From the NCBI RefSeq assembly GCF_947501225.1, contig NZ_CANMUW010000002.1, positions 389,757 through 453,756 of the forward strand: a stretch of DNA of 64,000 nt, given 5' to 3'. Below the pieces are notes generated by a model that was not told where the DNA came from, ran no database searches, and saw nothing but the letters and a program-made list of their open reading frames with translations. The stretch is from an uncultured Shewanella sp. (GTDB lineage Bacteria; Pseudomonadota; Gammaproteobacteria; Enterobacterales; Shewanellaceae). Both the position numbers and the translations under genes were made by a program. Positions 47,584-58,085 of this stretch are shown here, one piece after another (position 1 is the first letter of the stretch; each line of letters opens with the position of its first letter).

Positions 47584-47600
47584 ACCATCGCCCTCTTGGC

Positions 47601-47933
47601 TTAAAGTGACTTAATAGAGCCTTTAGGCAATACAGCCGAAATGTAATCCTTTTTAATAGTGATTTCAGTTGTTTCACTGATCGTCAGCAAGACATAGTCG
47701 TTGTCGTCACTGATCTTTGCAATCTTCCCTAAAATGCCACCACTGGTAAGTACCTCATCGCCTTTACCTAATGAGCTCATCAGGTTCTTGTGCTCTTTCA
47801 CACGCTTAGATTGCGGACGGAAAATCATGAAATAGAAAATCAGGCCAAAAATAACTAGCATGAAAATCAGTTCCATGGTGCCACCGGCGCCATTTACGGG
47901 TGCATCAGCAGCAAACGCATTTGAAATCAACAT
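47601..47933 (-). CDS. yajC: Sec translocase accessory subunit YajC
   Basis: 110 residues with one membrane helix (about 20-41, [19 protein letters not shown]), the [11 protein letters not shown] motif and a cytosolic domain ([14 protein letters not shown]). It binds the SecDF pair. It follows tgt by 28 nt on the same strand. Confidence 0.96.
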   Translation of the reverse strand: MLISNAFAADAPVNGAGGTMELIFMLVIFGLIFYFMIFRPQSKRVKEHKNLMSSLGKGDEVLTSGGILGKIAKISDDNDYVLLTISETTEITIKKDYISAVLPKGSIKSL

Positions 47934-47961
47934 AATGTTCTCTTCTTATTTTCAGTTAAAA

Positions 47962-49197
<1,236 letters not shown>

Positions 49198-49215
49198 TTA
49201 GCAAAAAATTGAAGC

Positions 49216-49250
49216 TAAAAAAAACCCACCTCATCGATGGGTGGGTATTT
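49216..49250 (-). terminator. queA terminator
   Basis: ACCCACC pairs with GGTGGGT (49224-49230 with 49240-49246); eight Ts follow on the minus strand. Confidence 0.85.
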
Positions 49251-49267
49251 TAAACCATATTTAGCCG

Positions 49268-50305
49268 TTAGTTCGCTTTTTTAGTCACAAACATGGCATC
49301 ACCATAGCTAAAGAAGCGGTATTTTTGAGCAATCGCATGTTGATAGGCGTTTTTTACTTCATCGAAGCCGGCAAATGCACTGAGCAGCATGATCAAGGTT
49401 GACTCAGGCAGGTGAAAATTGGTCACCATGGCATCGACAACTTCAAACTGATAACCCGGATAGATAAAGATATCGGTATCGCTACAAAACGGCTCCAACT
49501 CACCTTCGCTGGCTTTAGCCGCACTTTCCAAGGAGCGTACCGAAGTTGTCCCTACGGCAATCACACGCTTACCATTCGCTTTTGTCAGAGCAATCTTATC
49601 GACAACCTCTTGCGTGACTTCGGCCCACTCCGAATGCATCTGGTGTTCGAGAATATTATCGACTCTTACGGGCTGAAACGTCCCGGCGCCAACATGCAAG
49701 GTAACAAAAGCGGTATCCACCCCTTTGTCACTTAATGCTTTTAACAGACCGTCATCGAAATGCAGACCGGCCGTTGGTGCCGCAACGGCACCTGGATTTT
49801 GGTTATAAACCGTCTGATAACGCTCTTTATCGGCATCCTCATCGGGGCGATCGATATAGGGAGGAAGCGGCATATGACCCACCTCCTCGAGCACTTCAAG
49901 CACAGTCTTTTCAGACTGAAGTTCCAGCTCAAATAACGCATCGTGTCGCCCCAGCATCTTCATCTCATAACCGTCATCCAGGCAGATAATAGAATCTACC
50001 TTAGGAGACTTCGAGCTTCTCACATGGGCTAAAATGCGTTTATCGTCGAGCATACGCTCAACCAGGATCTCCAGCTTACCGCCGGTACTTTTCTGGCCAA
50101 AGAGACGCGCAGGTATCACTCGGGTGTTGTTAAACACCATGAGATCCCCTGGGTTAACCATGTTCAGGATATCGGTGAACTGATTATCTGCAAGATCGCC
50201 GCTGTTTCCATCTAAAGAAAGTAATCTCGAAGATGTTCGGTTGGCCGTTGGATAACGAGCAATTAACTCGTCGGGAAGGTCAAATGAAAAATCAGTAACG
50301 CGCAT
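49268..50305 (-). CDS. queA: S-adenosylmethionine:tRNA ribosyltransferase-isomerase
   Basis: 345 residues. It makes epoxyqueuosine from preQ1-t[37 protein letters not shown] and [19 protein letters not shown] are family motifs. It is upstream of tgt, which supplies its substrate, and is separated by a terminator. Start ATG at 50305. Confidence 0.97.
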   Translation of the reverse strand: MRVTDFSFDLPDELIARYPTANRTSSRLLSLDGNSGDLADNQFTDILNMVNPGDLMVFNNTRVIPARLFGQKSTGGKLEILVERMLDDKRILAHVRSSKSPKVDSIICLDDGYEMKMLGRHDALFELELQSEKTVLEVLEEVGHMPLPPYIDRPDEDADKERYQTVYNQNPGAVAAPTAGLHFDDGLLKALSDKGVDTAFVTLHVGAGTFQPVRVDNILEHQMHSEWAEVTQEVVDKIALTKANGKRVIAVGTTSVRSLESAAKASEGELEPFCSDTDIFIYPGYQFEVVDAMVTNFHLPESTLIMLLSAFAGFDEVKNAYQHAIAQKYRFFSYGDAMFVTKKAN

Positions 50306-50372
50306 GGTTAGTCTCTACTTAGCATCAATCGGGCGCTAGTCTATTTGTAGAGACCGAGAAGATCAAGGTGTA

Positions 50373-50749
50373 TATACCCAAGCTACCTCAAGATGTTCGT
50401 TTCAGATCTCCCGTAGGATAGCTGAACAAGGCAGTGTTTGATAGAAGGGTTATTCCCTTGTTGATGTCACTAACGCAGTACAGATATTCTACGGGAACTC
50501 CTGAAGGGCAAGGCGAGAAGTAACATTTCTCTGAATTCTTTATTTATAAGAATAAATATTGAATTACGACTGCATGGATGCAGAAGGTAGGGCGAAGCAG
50601 GATGCCAGAGCCGAGAACAACTAGTCCTACTATTTCATGAAGACCACCACGGATGGTGGGAATGTCGTTAATGCAGGAGCAATTAACGACCTTGAACTCT
50701 GTCACTTCTCGTCATGCTGAATCCTGCATCTTGAAGTGGTTTGGGTATA
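50373..50749. mobile_element. MITE-like element with 23-bp terminal inverted repeats
   Basis: The left end TATACCCAAGCTACCTCAAG (continuing ATG to 50395) and the complement of the right end TATACCCAAACCACTTCAAG (50749 back to 50727) match at 19 of 23 positions. The 377-bp body has no coding capacity but nested stems, e.g. GTCGTTAAT/ATTAACGAC near 50664-50690 and CCACC/GGTGG near 50645-50660. Elements with TATACCCAA ends are common in Shewanella and Vibrio genomes as I recall. A TA target is consistent with the flanks. A related end may lie at 54773 (TATACCCAAGC). Confidence 0.7.
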
Positions 50750-50751
50750 AA

Positions 50752-50913
50752 CTAGTTCCTGGTATTATCTTCATCCATGATCACGCTACTCTTATCGATG
50801 TCAAAATCTTCCTTTCGATAACTATGCTGCTCATAGGGGATATCGATTCGCACTCGTTTACGCTGCGACTGCTCTTGTTTACCAAAAATTTTAGACAACC
50901 AGCTCCACATCAT
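50752..50913 (-). CDS. small 53-residue hypothetical protein
   Basis: ATG at 50913 (or 50910) with CAAGG just upstream; stop TAG at 50752-50754, three bases from the MITE-like element. The peptide is MMWSWLSKIFGKQEQSQRKR, then VRIDIPYEQHSYRKEDFDID and an acidic tail. The amphipathic N-terminus and codon use look genuine. The insertion may have defined the present stop codon. No family recognised. Confidence 0.5.
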   Translation of the reverse strand: MMWSWLSKIFGKQEQSQRKRVRIDIPYEQHSYRKEDFDIDKSSVIMDEDNTRN

Positions 50914-51071
50914 CCTTGATCCTTAAACCGATAATTGATGAGAATATATTGAGTGATGCACATCCTTAAGAAAACCAGCACCTCAAATAAACCGGGAGAA
51001 AGGCTTTCTTAGCATCGATGCGCATGATAACGTGAAAACAGAGTTTTAACCAAGAAAATTAGCAAACCATC

Positions 51072-51665
51072 ATGAACTTTCTTGCACACCTACATCTGGC
51101 CGATAATAGTAAAACTAGTCTGGCAGCCAATTTGGCCGGGGACTTCGCGAAAGGAAGCATAGAAAGATTTCCTAAACACCTCCAGCAAGGTATCTGGCTC
51201 CACAGGCAGATAGATCAACTCACCGATACCCACGAGATCGTCAAAGAGTTAGAGTCAAAATTTCCCGCGCGGCTCAAAAGAGCCGCGCCTATCCTTATCG
51301 ACCTGGCCTTTGATCACATGTTGGCTAAGTACTGGGATGAGTACCACGAATCGAGCTTAAAACAGTTCGCGCTCAAAGCTTATGATGCGATCGATAGCTG
51401 TGAAGCGTTACCGGATACACTTCAGAGTCTCGCTCCGAGAATGAGAAGTGAGAACTGGCTCGTCGCCTATCAAAGCAGAGCCGGGCTTAACCAAGCTATA
51501 GATTCAGTATCCAAAAGAGTGTCAAAACCTGAAATTTTTAACGGTGCGACTGCTGCGGTAAAGTCTTTGGATATCGAGATAGAGATCGCCTTCAGAACAT
51601 TTTACCCCCAGTTGATGGCATACAGTCGTATCTGGACACGAAACACACCAACCGAGTACTTATAG
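51072..51665 (+). CDS. acpH: acyl carrier protein phosphodiesterase
   Basis: 197 residues of the AcpH (DUF479) family. It removes 4'-phosphopantetheine from acyl carrier protein. MNFLAHLHLADNSKTSL, GDFAKGS and WLHRQIDQLTDTH with conserved His/Asp ligands, and DLAFDHMLAKYW, are typical. In E. coli it is next to queA and divergent from it, as here. Confidence 0.93.
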   Translation: MNFLAHLHLADNSKTSLAANLAGDFAKGSIERFPKHLQQGIWLHRQIDQLTDTHEIVKELESKFPARLKRAAPILIDLAFDHMLAKYWDEYHESSLKQFALKAYDAIDSCEALPDTLQSLAPRMRSENWLVAYQSRAGLNQAIDSVSKRVSKPEIFNGATAAVKSLDIEIEIAFRTFYPQLMAYSRIWTRNTPTEYL

Positions 51666-51763
51666 GCAACGGGCCCATCTATTGAGAGTAAGCCTAAAAC
51701 AGCACACTTGCGCATTCTCAACATGCGCACTTTTTGCTAGAATTCGCCTTAACAGGAGAATTC

Positions 51764-52423
51764 ATGCAGATATTTACTTATACCCCCCCTTCTATTCCTT
51801 GGTTAGATATTCGATACAAAGACAGAGACATCATTGTTATCAATAAACCCTCGGGTTTACTTTCAAATCCCGGGCGCGCAGCTAATACTTTTGATTGTGC
51901 CATCAACCGCCTGCTTCAGCGTTACCCTGAAGCAATATTGGTTCATAGGTTAGACTGTGCAACTTCGGGCATTATGGTGTTTGCACTTAACAAGAAAGCT
52001 GAGTCCAACATCAAGACGCAATTTCAAAACAGGATGAGTAAGAAGACCTATATTGCCGAGGTAGCGGGAGATTTAGTAGAAACGGAAGGTGTAATCGAAC
52101 TTGCAATGAAAGCCGACCCACAGCGTCCTCCCCTACAGAAGATATCCCCAGAGGGTAAGCCATCTAAGACCTATTTCAAGGTGCTGGAGCGCAGAGAGAA
52201 CAGCACATTGGTGGAGCTAAAGCCGGTTACAGGTCGAACGCACCAACTTCGCCTGCACATGTTAGCGATGGGCCACCCAATCTTGGGGGATGAGTTTTAT
52301 GGTGATGATAAGGTGATAGCGGCATCTGACAGACTTTGCCTTCATGCCATGTCACTTAGCATCACTCACCCATACTCTGGCAAAGCCATGACCTTTAACA
52401 GCGCTCACCCATTTAGTTCATAG
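51764..52423 (+). CDS. rluA: 23S rRNA U746 / tRNA U32 pseudouridine synthase RluA
   Basis: 219 residues from the ATG at 51764, ribosome site AGGAG 6 nt before. The catalytic motif VHRLDCATSGIMV has the nucleophilic Asp; PVTGRTHQLRLHM and GHPILGDEFYG are further RluA motifs. No S4 domain, so it is of the short RluA type. An upstream start at 51734 is less likely. Confidence 0.92.
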   Translation: MQIFTYTPPSIPWLDIRYKDRDIIVINKPSGLLSNPGRAANTFDCAINRLLQRYPEAILVHRLDCATSGIMVFALNKKAESNIKTQFQNRMSKKTYIAEVAGDLVETEGVIELAMKADPQRPPLQKISPEGKPSKTYFKVLERRENSTLVELKPVTGRTHQLRLHMLAMGHPILGDEFYGDDKVIAASDRLCLHAMSLSITHPYSGKAMTFNSAHPFSS

Positions 52424-52503
52424 ACTTAATAAGTCGTCCCGCTGACAATTACAGACATAGGACCAGGTCCAGCCTGGTCTCTGGGAACACTCAAGCTTTA
52501 CGA

Positions 52504-52905
52504 CTAAGCCGCTTTAGCTGTATAGAAGCACTCGTCTGAGTTACAAAACCTTAGATGATTTTCTGCCGATAGCAGGAAATACTCTCCAAAGATGTTACCG
52601 CCCTTATCCTCTAACTTAAGGCCCTCATCTGTTTGAGTGCTCATCATCTCATCTAAACTGTGGCAGCCATCGCTATACCAGGTCTCCAGATAAATTTTCT
52701 GATCAACGCGATAGAGAGTGATCTTATCACCCAAAGAGTGACGGTCATCAATCCAACGACCAACAACCTCACGATTTCCGCTATCCTTGCTCTGCCAACT
52801 TAAACGCTGTCGCTTTTCAACTACTGACATTTTAATCACCTCAAGTAATTCCCGACTTTCAGTTTGACTACACTGATCTTGTAAGACTTCGGTCATTGAA
52901 CCCAT
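52504..52905 (-). CDS. hypothetical protein
   Basis: 133 residues from the ATG at 52905 (MGSMTEVLQDQ); an internal ATG beginning MSVVEKRQRLSW is also possible. It is acidic and soluble, with a beta-rich middle (GDKITLYRVDQKIYLETWYS, split at the end) and no signal or membrane segment. Three cysteines lie near the C-terminus and middle. I do not recognise the family. It is separate from its neighbours. Confidence 0.6.
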   Translation of the reverse strand: MGSMTEVLQDQCSQTESRELLEVIKMSVVEKRQRLSWQSKDSGNREVVGRWIDDRHSLGDKITLYRVDQKIYLETWYSDGCHSLDEMMSTQTDEGLKLEDKGGNIFGEYFLLSAENHLRFCNSDECFYTAKAA

Positions 52906-53299
52906 TTTCAACTAAACTCCATCGAAATGCATTTTGTTAAATGTTTGTGACAGTTACAAGGCGTAACGGTGTTCGTTATTCATCAGTTACTAAGCTTGGC
53001 TCATGAAACTTTTGTTAACTGATTTAATGAAAGTGTAGCGCAAGCAAAAAATAAAAACGCGATCTAAATCACTTTTTATGCATTACTTTAGACAATGTGA
53101 ATTAAATTACTTCATTCACCCGGCCAGTATAGGCCGATGATTTTTTCAAGACCGGTTTCCTGACAGCAAAAAGCAGAAAACCAGCTCAATACCGGGAGGG
53201 GGAGGTCATGTTCGCAGAGCGAAAATGGACGAAGGGTATAAGGGGATGAAATATTTTCAGGCTATAGATGGTCACTAGATACCACCAATCAAAACATAG
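52906..53299. other. intergenic region upstream of the hypothetical gene
   Basis: About 390 bases with no supported gene. CRP-like half-sites (GCGATCTAAATCAC at 53060, TGTGAATTAAATTAC at 53096) are too degenerate to call. A strong SD-like GGGAGGGGGAGG near 53193 precedes a 13-codon frame only. Confidence 0.4.
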
Positions 53300-53335
53300 A
53301 GACAAGCCACCCGAAGCCCAGCGTCGGGTGGCCTA
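53300..53335 (-). terminator. sstT downstream hairpin
   Basis: GCCACCCGA (53306-53314) pairs with TCGGGTGGC (53324-53332); the minus-strand tail is CTTGTCTC, so termination may be weak. Confidence 0.6.
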
Positions 53336-53341
53336 TAGCAA

Positions 53342-54571
53342 TCAGGAGTAGAGTGACTCTTTTCTCTCTGCCGCCTCACAAGCTGCCGCGGTGAAAAGCA
53401 CATCCGTAGAGCTATTCAGTCCCGTTTCAGCAGAGTCCTGAATGACACCTATGATGAAACCAACGGCAACCACCTGCATAGCGACATCGTTGGAGATCCC
53501 AAAGAGACTACATGCAAGAGGAATAAGCAGCAAAGAGCCTCCGGCAACACCGGAAGCACCGCAAGCTGAAACAGCTGCTACCACGCTGAGCAGGATAGCG
53601 GTAAGGATATCGACTTGAATACCCATGGTGTGAACGGCAGCCAGCGTCAGAACCGTAATAGTGATAGCCGCGCCTCCCATGTTTATCGTGGCACCAAGAG
53701 GGATAGAAACCGAATAGGTATCTTCATGCAGCTCCAGCTTTTCACAAAGTGCCATATTAACCGGAATATTGGCCGCGCTTGAACGAGTAAAGAATGCGGT
53801 AACACCACTTTCACGTAAGCAGGTCAAGACCAGAGGATAGGGATTACGTCTTATTTTCAGAAAAACGATCAATGGATTAACGATCAGAGCAATAATTGCC
53901 ATGGCTCCCAAAAGTACCGCCAGTAACTGGCCATAACCGGCAATGGCTGAGAATCCGGTTTTCGCAAAAGTCGCAGCCACCAGTCCAAAAATACCAATTG
54001 GCGCCAAACGAATAATGAAGCGAACCATCTGCGAAATGCCGTGGCTCACATCGGCAAATACCTGCTTGGTTGAACTGCTGGCATGGTGTAACGCCAAGCC
54101 AAGGCCTACGCCCCAGGCTAAGATGCCGATATAGTTGCCGGTCATAACCGCATTCACCGGATTGTCCACTAATTTGAAGAGCAGAGTATGGATCACTTCA
54201 CCGATCCCTTCCGGAGGCGTAGCTCCCTCGGCTCCCGTTGCCAGTACTAAGGTTATCGGAAATGTGAAGCTGAGCAATACAGCTGTTAATGCCGCGGCAA
54301 AAGTACCAAATAGATATAACACAACGATAGGGCGCATATTCGTCTTAGCATTTTTTTTCTGGTTCGCGATTGACGCCGCAACCAAGATAAAAACTAATAT
54401 TGGCGCAATAGCCTTTAAGGCTCCGACAAAAAGCTCCCCCAAAAAAGCAACACTATGTGCGGCATCTTTTGAAACTGTCGCCAGTGAAATACCTGCGATT
54501 ATCCCAAATAGGATCTGCAGCACTAAGCTGCCATTAGCCAGTTTAGCTAATAAAGATTGTTTTTGATTCAT
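53342..54571 (-). CDS. sstT: Na+/serine-threonine symporter SstT
   Basis: 409 residues from the ATG at 54571 ([20 protein letters not shown]), with AGG 7 nt upstream; in-frame starts at 54586 and 54622 lack a ribosome site. DAACS-family fold; [14 protein letters not shown] and NMGGAAITI replace the symporter motifs of glutamate carriers, as in SstT. It imports L-serine and L-threonine with Na+. Its downstream neighbour is the hypothetical gene at 52504, on the same strand but separated by about 430 bases. Confidence 0.93.
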   Translation of the reverse strand: MNQKQSLLAKLANGSLVLQILFGIIAGISLATVSKDAAHSVAFLGELFVGALKAIAPILVFILVAASIANQKKNAKTNMRPIVVLYLFGTFAAALTAVLLSFTFPITLVLATGAEGATPPEGIGEVIHTLLFKLVDNPVNAVMTGNYIGILAWGVGLGLALHHASSSTKQVFADVSHGISQMVRFIIRLAPIGIFGLVAATFAKTGFSAIAGYGQLLAVLLGAMAIIALIVNPLIVFLKIRRNPYPLVLTCLRESGVTAFFTRSSAANIPVNMALCEKLELHEDTYSVSIPLGATINMGGAAITITVLTLAAVHTMGIQVDILTAILLSVVAAVSACGASGVAGGSLLLIPLACSLFGISNDVAMQVVAVGFIIGVIQDSAETGLNSSTDVLFTAAACEAAERKESLYS

Positions 54572-54895
54572 TGATTGGCCTGTCATTATTATAATGTGTT
54601 GCTTGTTAGTCTCAGGCCCCACGTAAGAGATGCCCTAAACTGATCGAAGAGAAAAGTGTAATTAATATTTCTTAACAAGATGTTTTAACGAAACTCACCT
54701 GAGATGTCTAGTAATAGAGGGGAAATAGCCGACTAAATTACCCGTTTGCAGCATAATGATAACATGGTATATACCCAAGCCTGCTCATTGGGCATTTCGC
54801 TACATATCCTAAAACAGCTTGGCACACAGTTTTTATTCTGTTTTATGGGGGGAAATAGCCTCTGCATCCCCCCTGTGACACTGACCTCGCCATAA
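54572..54895. other. intergenic region cheV/sstT
   Basis: About 320 bases. It holds a TATACCCAAGC motif at 54773 like the end of the MITE at 50373 but without a partner, and a GGGGGG/CCCCCC inverted repeat (54847-54872). No gene supported. Confidence 0.45.
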
Positions 54896-54938
54896 AGCGT
54901 GTATGAGCCACGAAAAATATGGCTGCCGATTACACGCT
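54896..54938 (-). terminator. long hairpin downstream of cheV
   Basis: AGCGTGTA (54896-54903) pairs with TACACGCT (54931-54938) and an inner GCC/GGC adds to it. It lies 28 nt after the cheV stop; there is no clear T-run. Confidence 0.45.
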
Positions 54939-54966
54939 CTGATGACAGAGCTCAGTAAAAGTCTGC

Positions 54967-55860
54967 CTACTCTTTGGTTTCCGCACCGCGTAACATGGCA
55001 CTAATCAACTCGTGAGCATCAAATTTCGTCAAGGCTTCATTTGCCCCAACCTGATGTGCCTGGCTGACGCTGATCTCGCTCGAGAGAGAAGTATGCAAGA
55101 TGATGTAAGCCGAGGCCAGTGCCGGCGTATTTTTCACTTCGAAAGCCAGTTCATAGCCGTCTAACCCCGGCATCTCAATATCGCTCACCAGTAGATCAAC
55201 CGGAGCCCCCTCTTCGGCCGCTTTCTCCATTATAGAGAGCGCATCACGCCCATCAGAGGTTACCTGGTAAGGAATATTGATGCTATCCAGGGCATCTGAA
55301 AGCTGCTTACGAGCCACCTTGGAGTCATCAACCAACAGAATACTCAGGGGTTTAAGTTTCTCACGCTGAACATCGGTTAAGATTGCCCGATTCATCTCCG
55401 GGCTTGGAGGAAATACTTTCGACAGTAACAGCTCGACATCGAGTAGTTGTACCAGCTGTTCATCGAAGCGAGTCACCCCGGTCAAATAGGCATTAGGACC
55501 CAGATTATTAGGGGGAGACTCGATATCTCTCCAGTTACATTCAATAATCTTATCGATGGAGCGAACCAGAAAACCGATAACCATTCGCTGACAGTCGGTG
55601 ATCACGATATAACTCTTCTTTACCTCTTCAGCCGTAAGAGAGGGGTAACCAACCGCAGCCGCCATATCGATAACAGGAATGGTATTTCCCCGAATAGTCG
55701 CCGCTCCCAGAATCGTCGGGTGGGACTGAGGAATAACACTTAAAGGCGTGTAGGGAACAAGTTCCCGAATCTTGAGCGTCCCCAGGGCAAATAGTTGTGT
55801 CTTAGACAGACGAAAAAGCAATAAGCCTTGGGATTGGTTGGCCTTACTCTTCATTTGCAT
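54967..55860 (-). CDS. cheV: chemotaxis coupling protein CheV
   Basis: 297 residues: a CheW-like domain (about 12-155, QLFALGTLKIRELVPY) fused to a receiver domain (about 170-297) with the phospho-Asp in LLVSDIEMPGLDG. CheV couples chemoreceptors to CheA and adapts by phosphorylation. It stands alone, not in a che operon. ATG at 55860 or 55854. Confidence 0.93.
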   Translation of the reverse strand: MQMKSKANQSQGLLLFRLSKTQLFALGTLKIRELVPYTPLSVIPQSHPTILGAATIRGNTIPVIDMAAAVGYPSLTAEEVKKSYIVITDCQRMVIGFLVRSIDKIIECNWRDIESPPNNLGPNAYLTGVTRFDEQLVQLLDVELLLSKVFPPSPEMNRAILTDVQREKLKPLSILLVDDSKVARKQLSDALDSINIPYQVTSDGRDALSIMEKAAEEGAPVDLLVSDIEMPGLDGYELAFEVKNTPALASAYIILHTSLSSEISVSQAHQVGANEALTKFDAHELISAMLRGAETKE

Positions 55861-55947
55861 ACCAAATTAAATGAAAATAATAGTTGAAGTATAACCCTAA
55901 CACAGTAAAAACAAGATGACGACGGTCAAAGGCTGAGTCAATTGTCA

Positions 55948-57468
55948 CTAAAGTTGTGATTCAATAGGAAATAGTGAAATAAAATCGGCCATTAACTTAC
56001 GCCAGAAACCGGCTCCGGGTTCGGAATGGAGCTTTAATCCCCTGGAATCATCGAACCAAACCAGCTCCCCCTCTTCCAGCTCCAATCGAAAAGCCGAATC
56101 TATGAGGCCTGCATCAATTCCCGCAGCAACCCCCGATGCAAATTCACTCTGGTGAAAAATCATTCCCATCTCTGTGTTTATCCATGCCGATCTAGGGTCG
56201 AAATTAAATGAGCCAACAAAGATTGACTCTCTATCCAAAATAAATGTCTTTGCATGTAGACTGGTTCGAGAACTCCCCATCCATCCTGACGATTTATGTC
56301 TGGGATCGGCTTTTACCTCAAATATCTTAACCCCGCCATCCAGCAGAGCCTCTCGGTACCCCTGATACCCGGCGTGAACGGCCAGCACATCGGTCGCGGC
56401 TAAACTGTTGGTTACTACAGTGACCTTTATGCCGCTTTGGGAAGCTGCGACCAACTCTGCAGCCCCCTTCTTCGTTGGGACAAAATAGGGCGATACGATG
56501 AACACTTCATCTTCAGCACCTTCTAGAAACGTAGATAGATCTGAAAGAAGCCAGAGCTTGTCATCTTGCTTTCTGGCTTTCTGAGGAGGATCGTATACCA
56601 CTTCGGCCCTCCCCCAATACCACTGTAATTGTTGCTCTCTGAGATCGCCTAAGAAGCGGCTTAACTCCAGCCGCCCTATATAGGGATTTGAATCAAACTC
56701 ACTACGCTCCGCGCGATAAGACTCGTCTGCATCCAGGAGTTCCTGCTCACTGAAGCTCGTATCCGACAGCGTCTCTATGGGTACTGCGACATCGGCATTC
56801 CAATACAGATCAAACTGATTAGACACTTCATCGACCGCCTCTCCTATTGCAAGCAGATCAAAATCACCAAAATCGACATCATCATTAGAGAAATATTCAT
56901 TGCCTATGTTTCGCCCACCGACGATAGTCGCCAGGTTATCCACTGTCAGCGACTTGTTATGCATCCTTCGATTCATTCGGGAAAAACCGGTGACAAACTC
57001 TAAGCCTCTATATCCCCGGGAAGCGGCAGGATTGAAAAGGCGAATGCTTATGTTGGGATGATTTGATAGCAACTTCAAACCACGATCAAGCTCTTTGGTA
57101 GTCAAGTCATCAAGCAGTATTCTAACCCTGACACCGCGCTCGGCAGCATCAAGCAGGTGCCAAACAAGGAGTTTTCCCGTGTCGTCGGCTCGATAAATAT
57201 AATACTGCAAGTCTACACTTGTAGTTGCGGCGGTAATGATCGCAAGTCTCGCAATAAAAGCATCGACCCCATCGACCAGCGGAACTACACCAGTCTGCCC
57301 GGGGTGGCTGGCGAGCAGAGGCGCGGTAAATTGAATCAGGTTGGCGTCCACAGGAACGGGGAGCTTATAACTAGGCTCTTTCTCACCAAAATCTGGTAGT
57401 GAACCACAGGCGGATAAGCACCCAAGAGAAAAAACAGCAATCCAAACTAAAACGGCTCTTTTTTTCAT
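55948..57468 (-). CDS. phospholipase D-like lipoprotein
   Basis: 506 residues from the ATG at 57468. Lipoprotein signal with lipobox LSAC (Cys near 21). Two HKD motifs: HNKSLTVDNLATIVGGRN and HAKTFILDRESIFVGSFN; the pair is the PLD superfamily signature. Related proteins act as phosphatidyltransferases (ClsC-like) or phospholipases. The lipid anchor is unusual for cardiolipin synthase and favours a periplasmic role. It is 52 nt after the phosphatase gene on the same strand. Confidence 0.85.
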   Translation of the reverse strand: MKKRAVLVWIAVFSLGCLSACGSLPDFGEKEPSYKLPVPVDANLIQFTAPLLASHPGQTGVVPLVDGVDAFIARLAIITAATTSVDLQYYIYRADDTGKLLVWHLLDAAERGVRVRILLDDLTTKELDRGLKLLSNHPNISIRLFNPAASRGYRGLEFVTGFSRMNRRMHNKSLTVDNLATIVGGRNIGNEYFSNDDVDFGDFDLLAIGEAVDEVSNQFDLYWNADVAVPIETLSDTSFSEQELLDADESYRAERSEFDSNPYIGRLELSRFLGDLREQQLQWYWGRAEVVYDPPQKARKQDDKLWLLSDLSTFLEGAEDEVFIVSPYFVPTKKGAAELVAASQSGIKVTVVTNSLAATDVLAVHAGYQGYREALLDGGVKIFEVKADPRHKSSGWMGSSRTSLHAKTFILDRESIFVGSFNFDPRSAWINTEMGMIFHQSEFASGVAAGIDAGLIDSAFRLELEEGELVWFDDSRGLKLHSEPGAGFWRKLMADFISLFPIESQL

Positions 57469-57520
57469 CCGGGCACCTATTGTTATCCTGCGCAATAAAT
57501 GAAATTTATTGCCGAGTCAT

Positions 57521-57991
57521 CTACTCTTGTAAAGCATATAGTACATCGAAAGCAAATTGATCCCAGCCTTCGGCACTGAACGCAATGTCCCTGACAGCGC
57601 GAACCTGGCTTACAGCATGTAAGGGCGCTGCACCGTTTTCCATCAGATAATATGCCATTATTAACGCTGTTCTGTCTTTGCCAGAACGACAATGGATCAT
57701 CACTGGTAAAGCCTTGGCCTCACACTCCCGAATAAAGGCCAGAGCCTTAGGGAGCTGCTCCACACAAAAATCTAAATCTTCCTCTTTAGGCGGCACATTA
57801 CTGGAAAATGGAATACAGGCATAATCCAGCTCAGCCCTGGCGAATTCATCCGGCTCACAGGCTTCACCGCCATTTACAGAGAGTATTGCACCAATACCAG
57901 AACTTTTTATCTCATTGAGATCCCACGCTTCCTTGTTAGGCCCACTGCGTCCGGCAATTTTGTCCTCAACTAACCAAAATAGATGCTGCAT
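57521..57991 (-). CDS. dual-specificity protein phosphatase-like protein
   Basis: 156 residues from the ATG at 57991 (MQHLFWLVEDKIAGRSGPN). The CX5R active site is MIHCRSGKDRTALIM with catalytic Cys and Arg. The general-acid region lies near YACIPFSSNVPP. It resembles the small atypical dual-specificity phosphatases of proteobacteria. Substrate unknown. It precedes the phospholipase D-like gene and may share its transcript. Confidence 0.82.
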   Translation of the reverse strand: MQHLFWLVEDKIAGRSGPNKEAWDLNEIKSSGIGAILSVNGGEACEPDEFARAELDYACIPFSSNVPPKEEDLDFCVEQLPKALAFIRECEAKALPVMIHCRSGKDRTALIMAYYLMENGAAPLHAVSQVRAVRDIAFSAEGWDQFAFDVLYALQE

Positions 57992-58085
57992 AATTCTACC
58001 TATAACAAATTGACTATTAGTGACATTTAAAAAAGTGTGACAGACGTAACCTAGTGCCGTCACCTGCGCCTACAAGACGAAATTA

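Noticed and set aside
53212-53253. Short frame after a very strong SD-like GGGAGGGGGAGG
   Set aside because: Only 13 codons and no link to a downstream gene.
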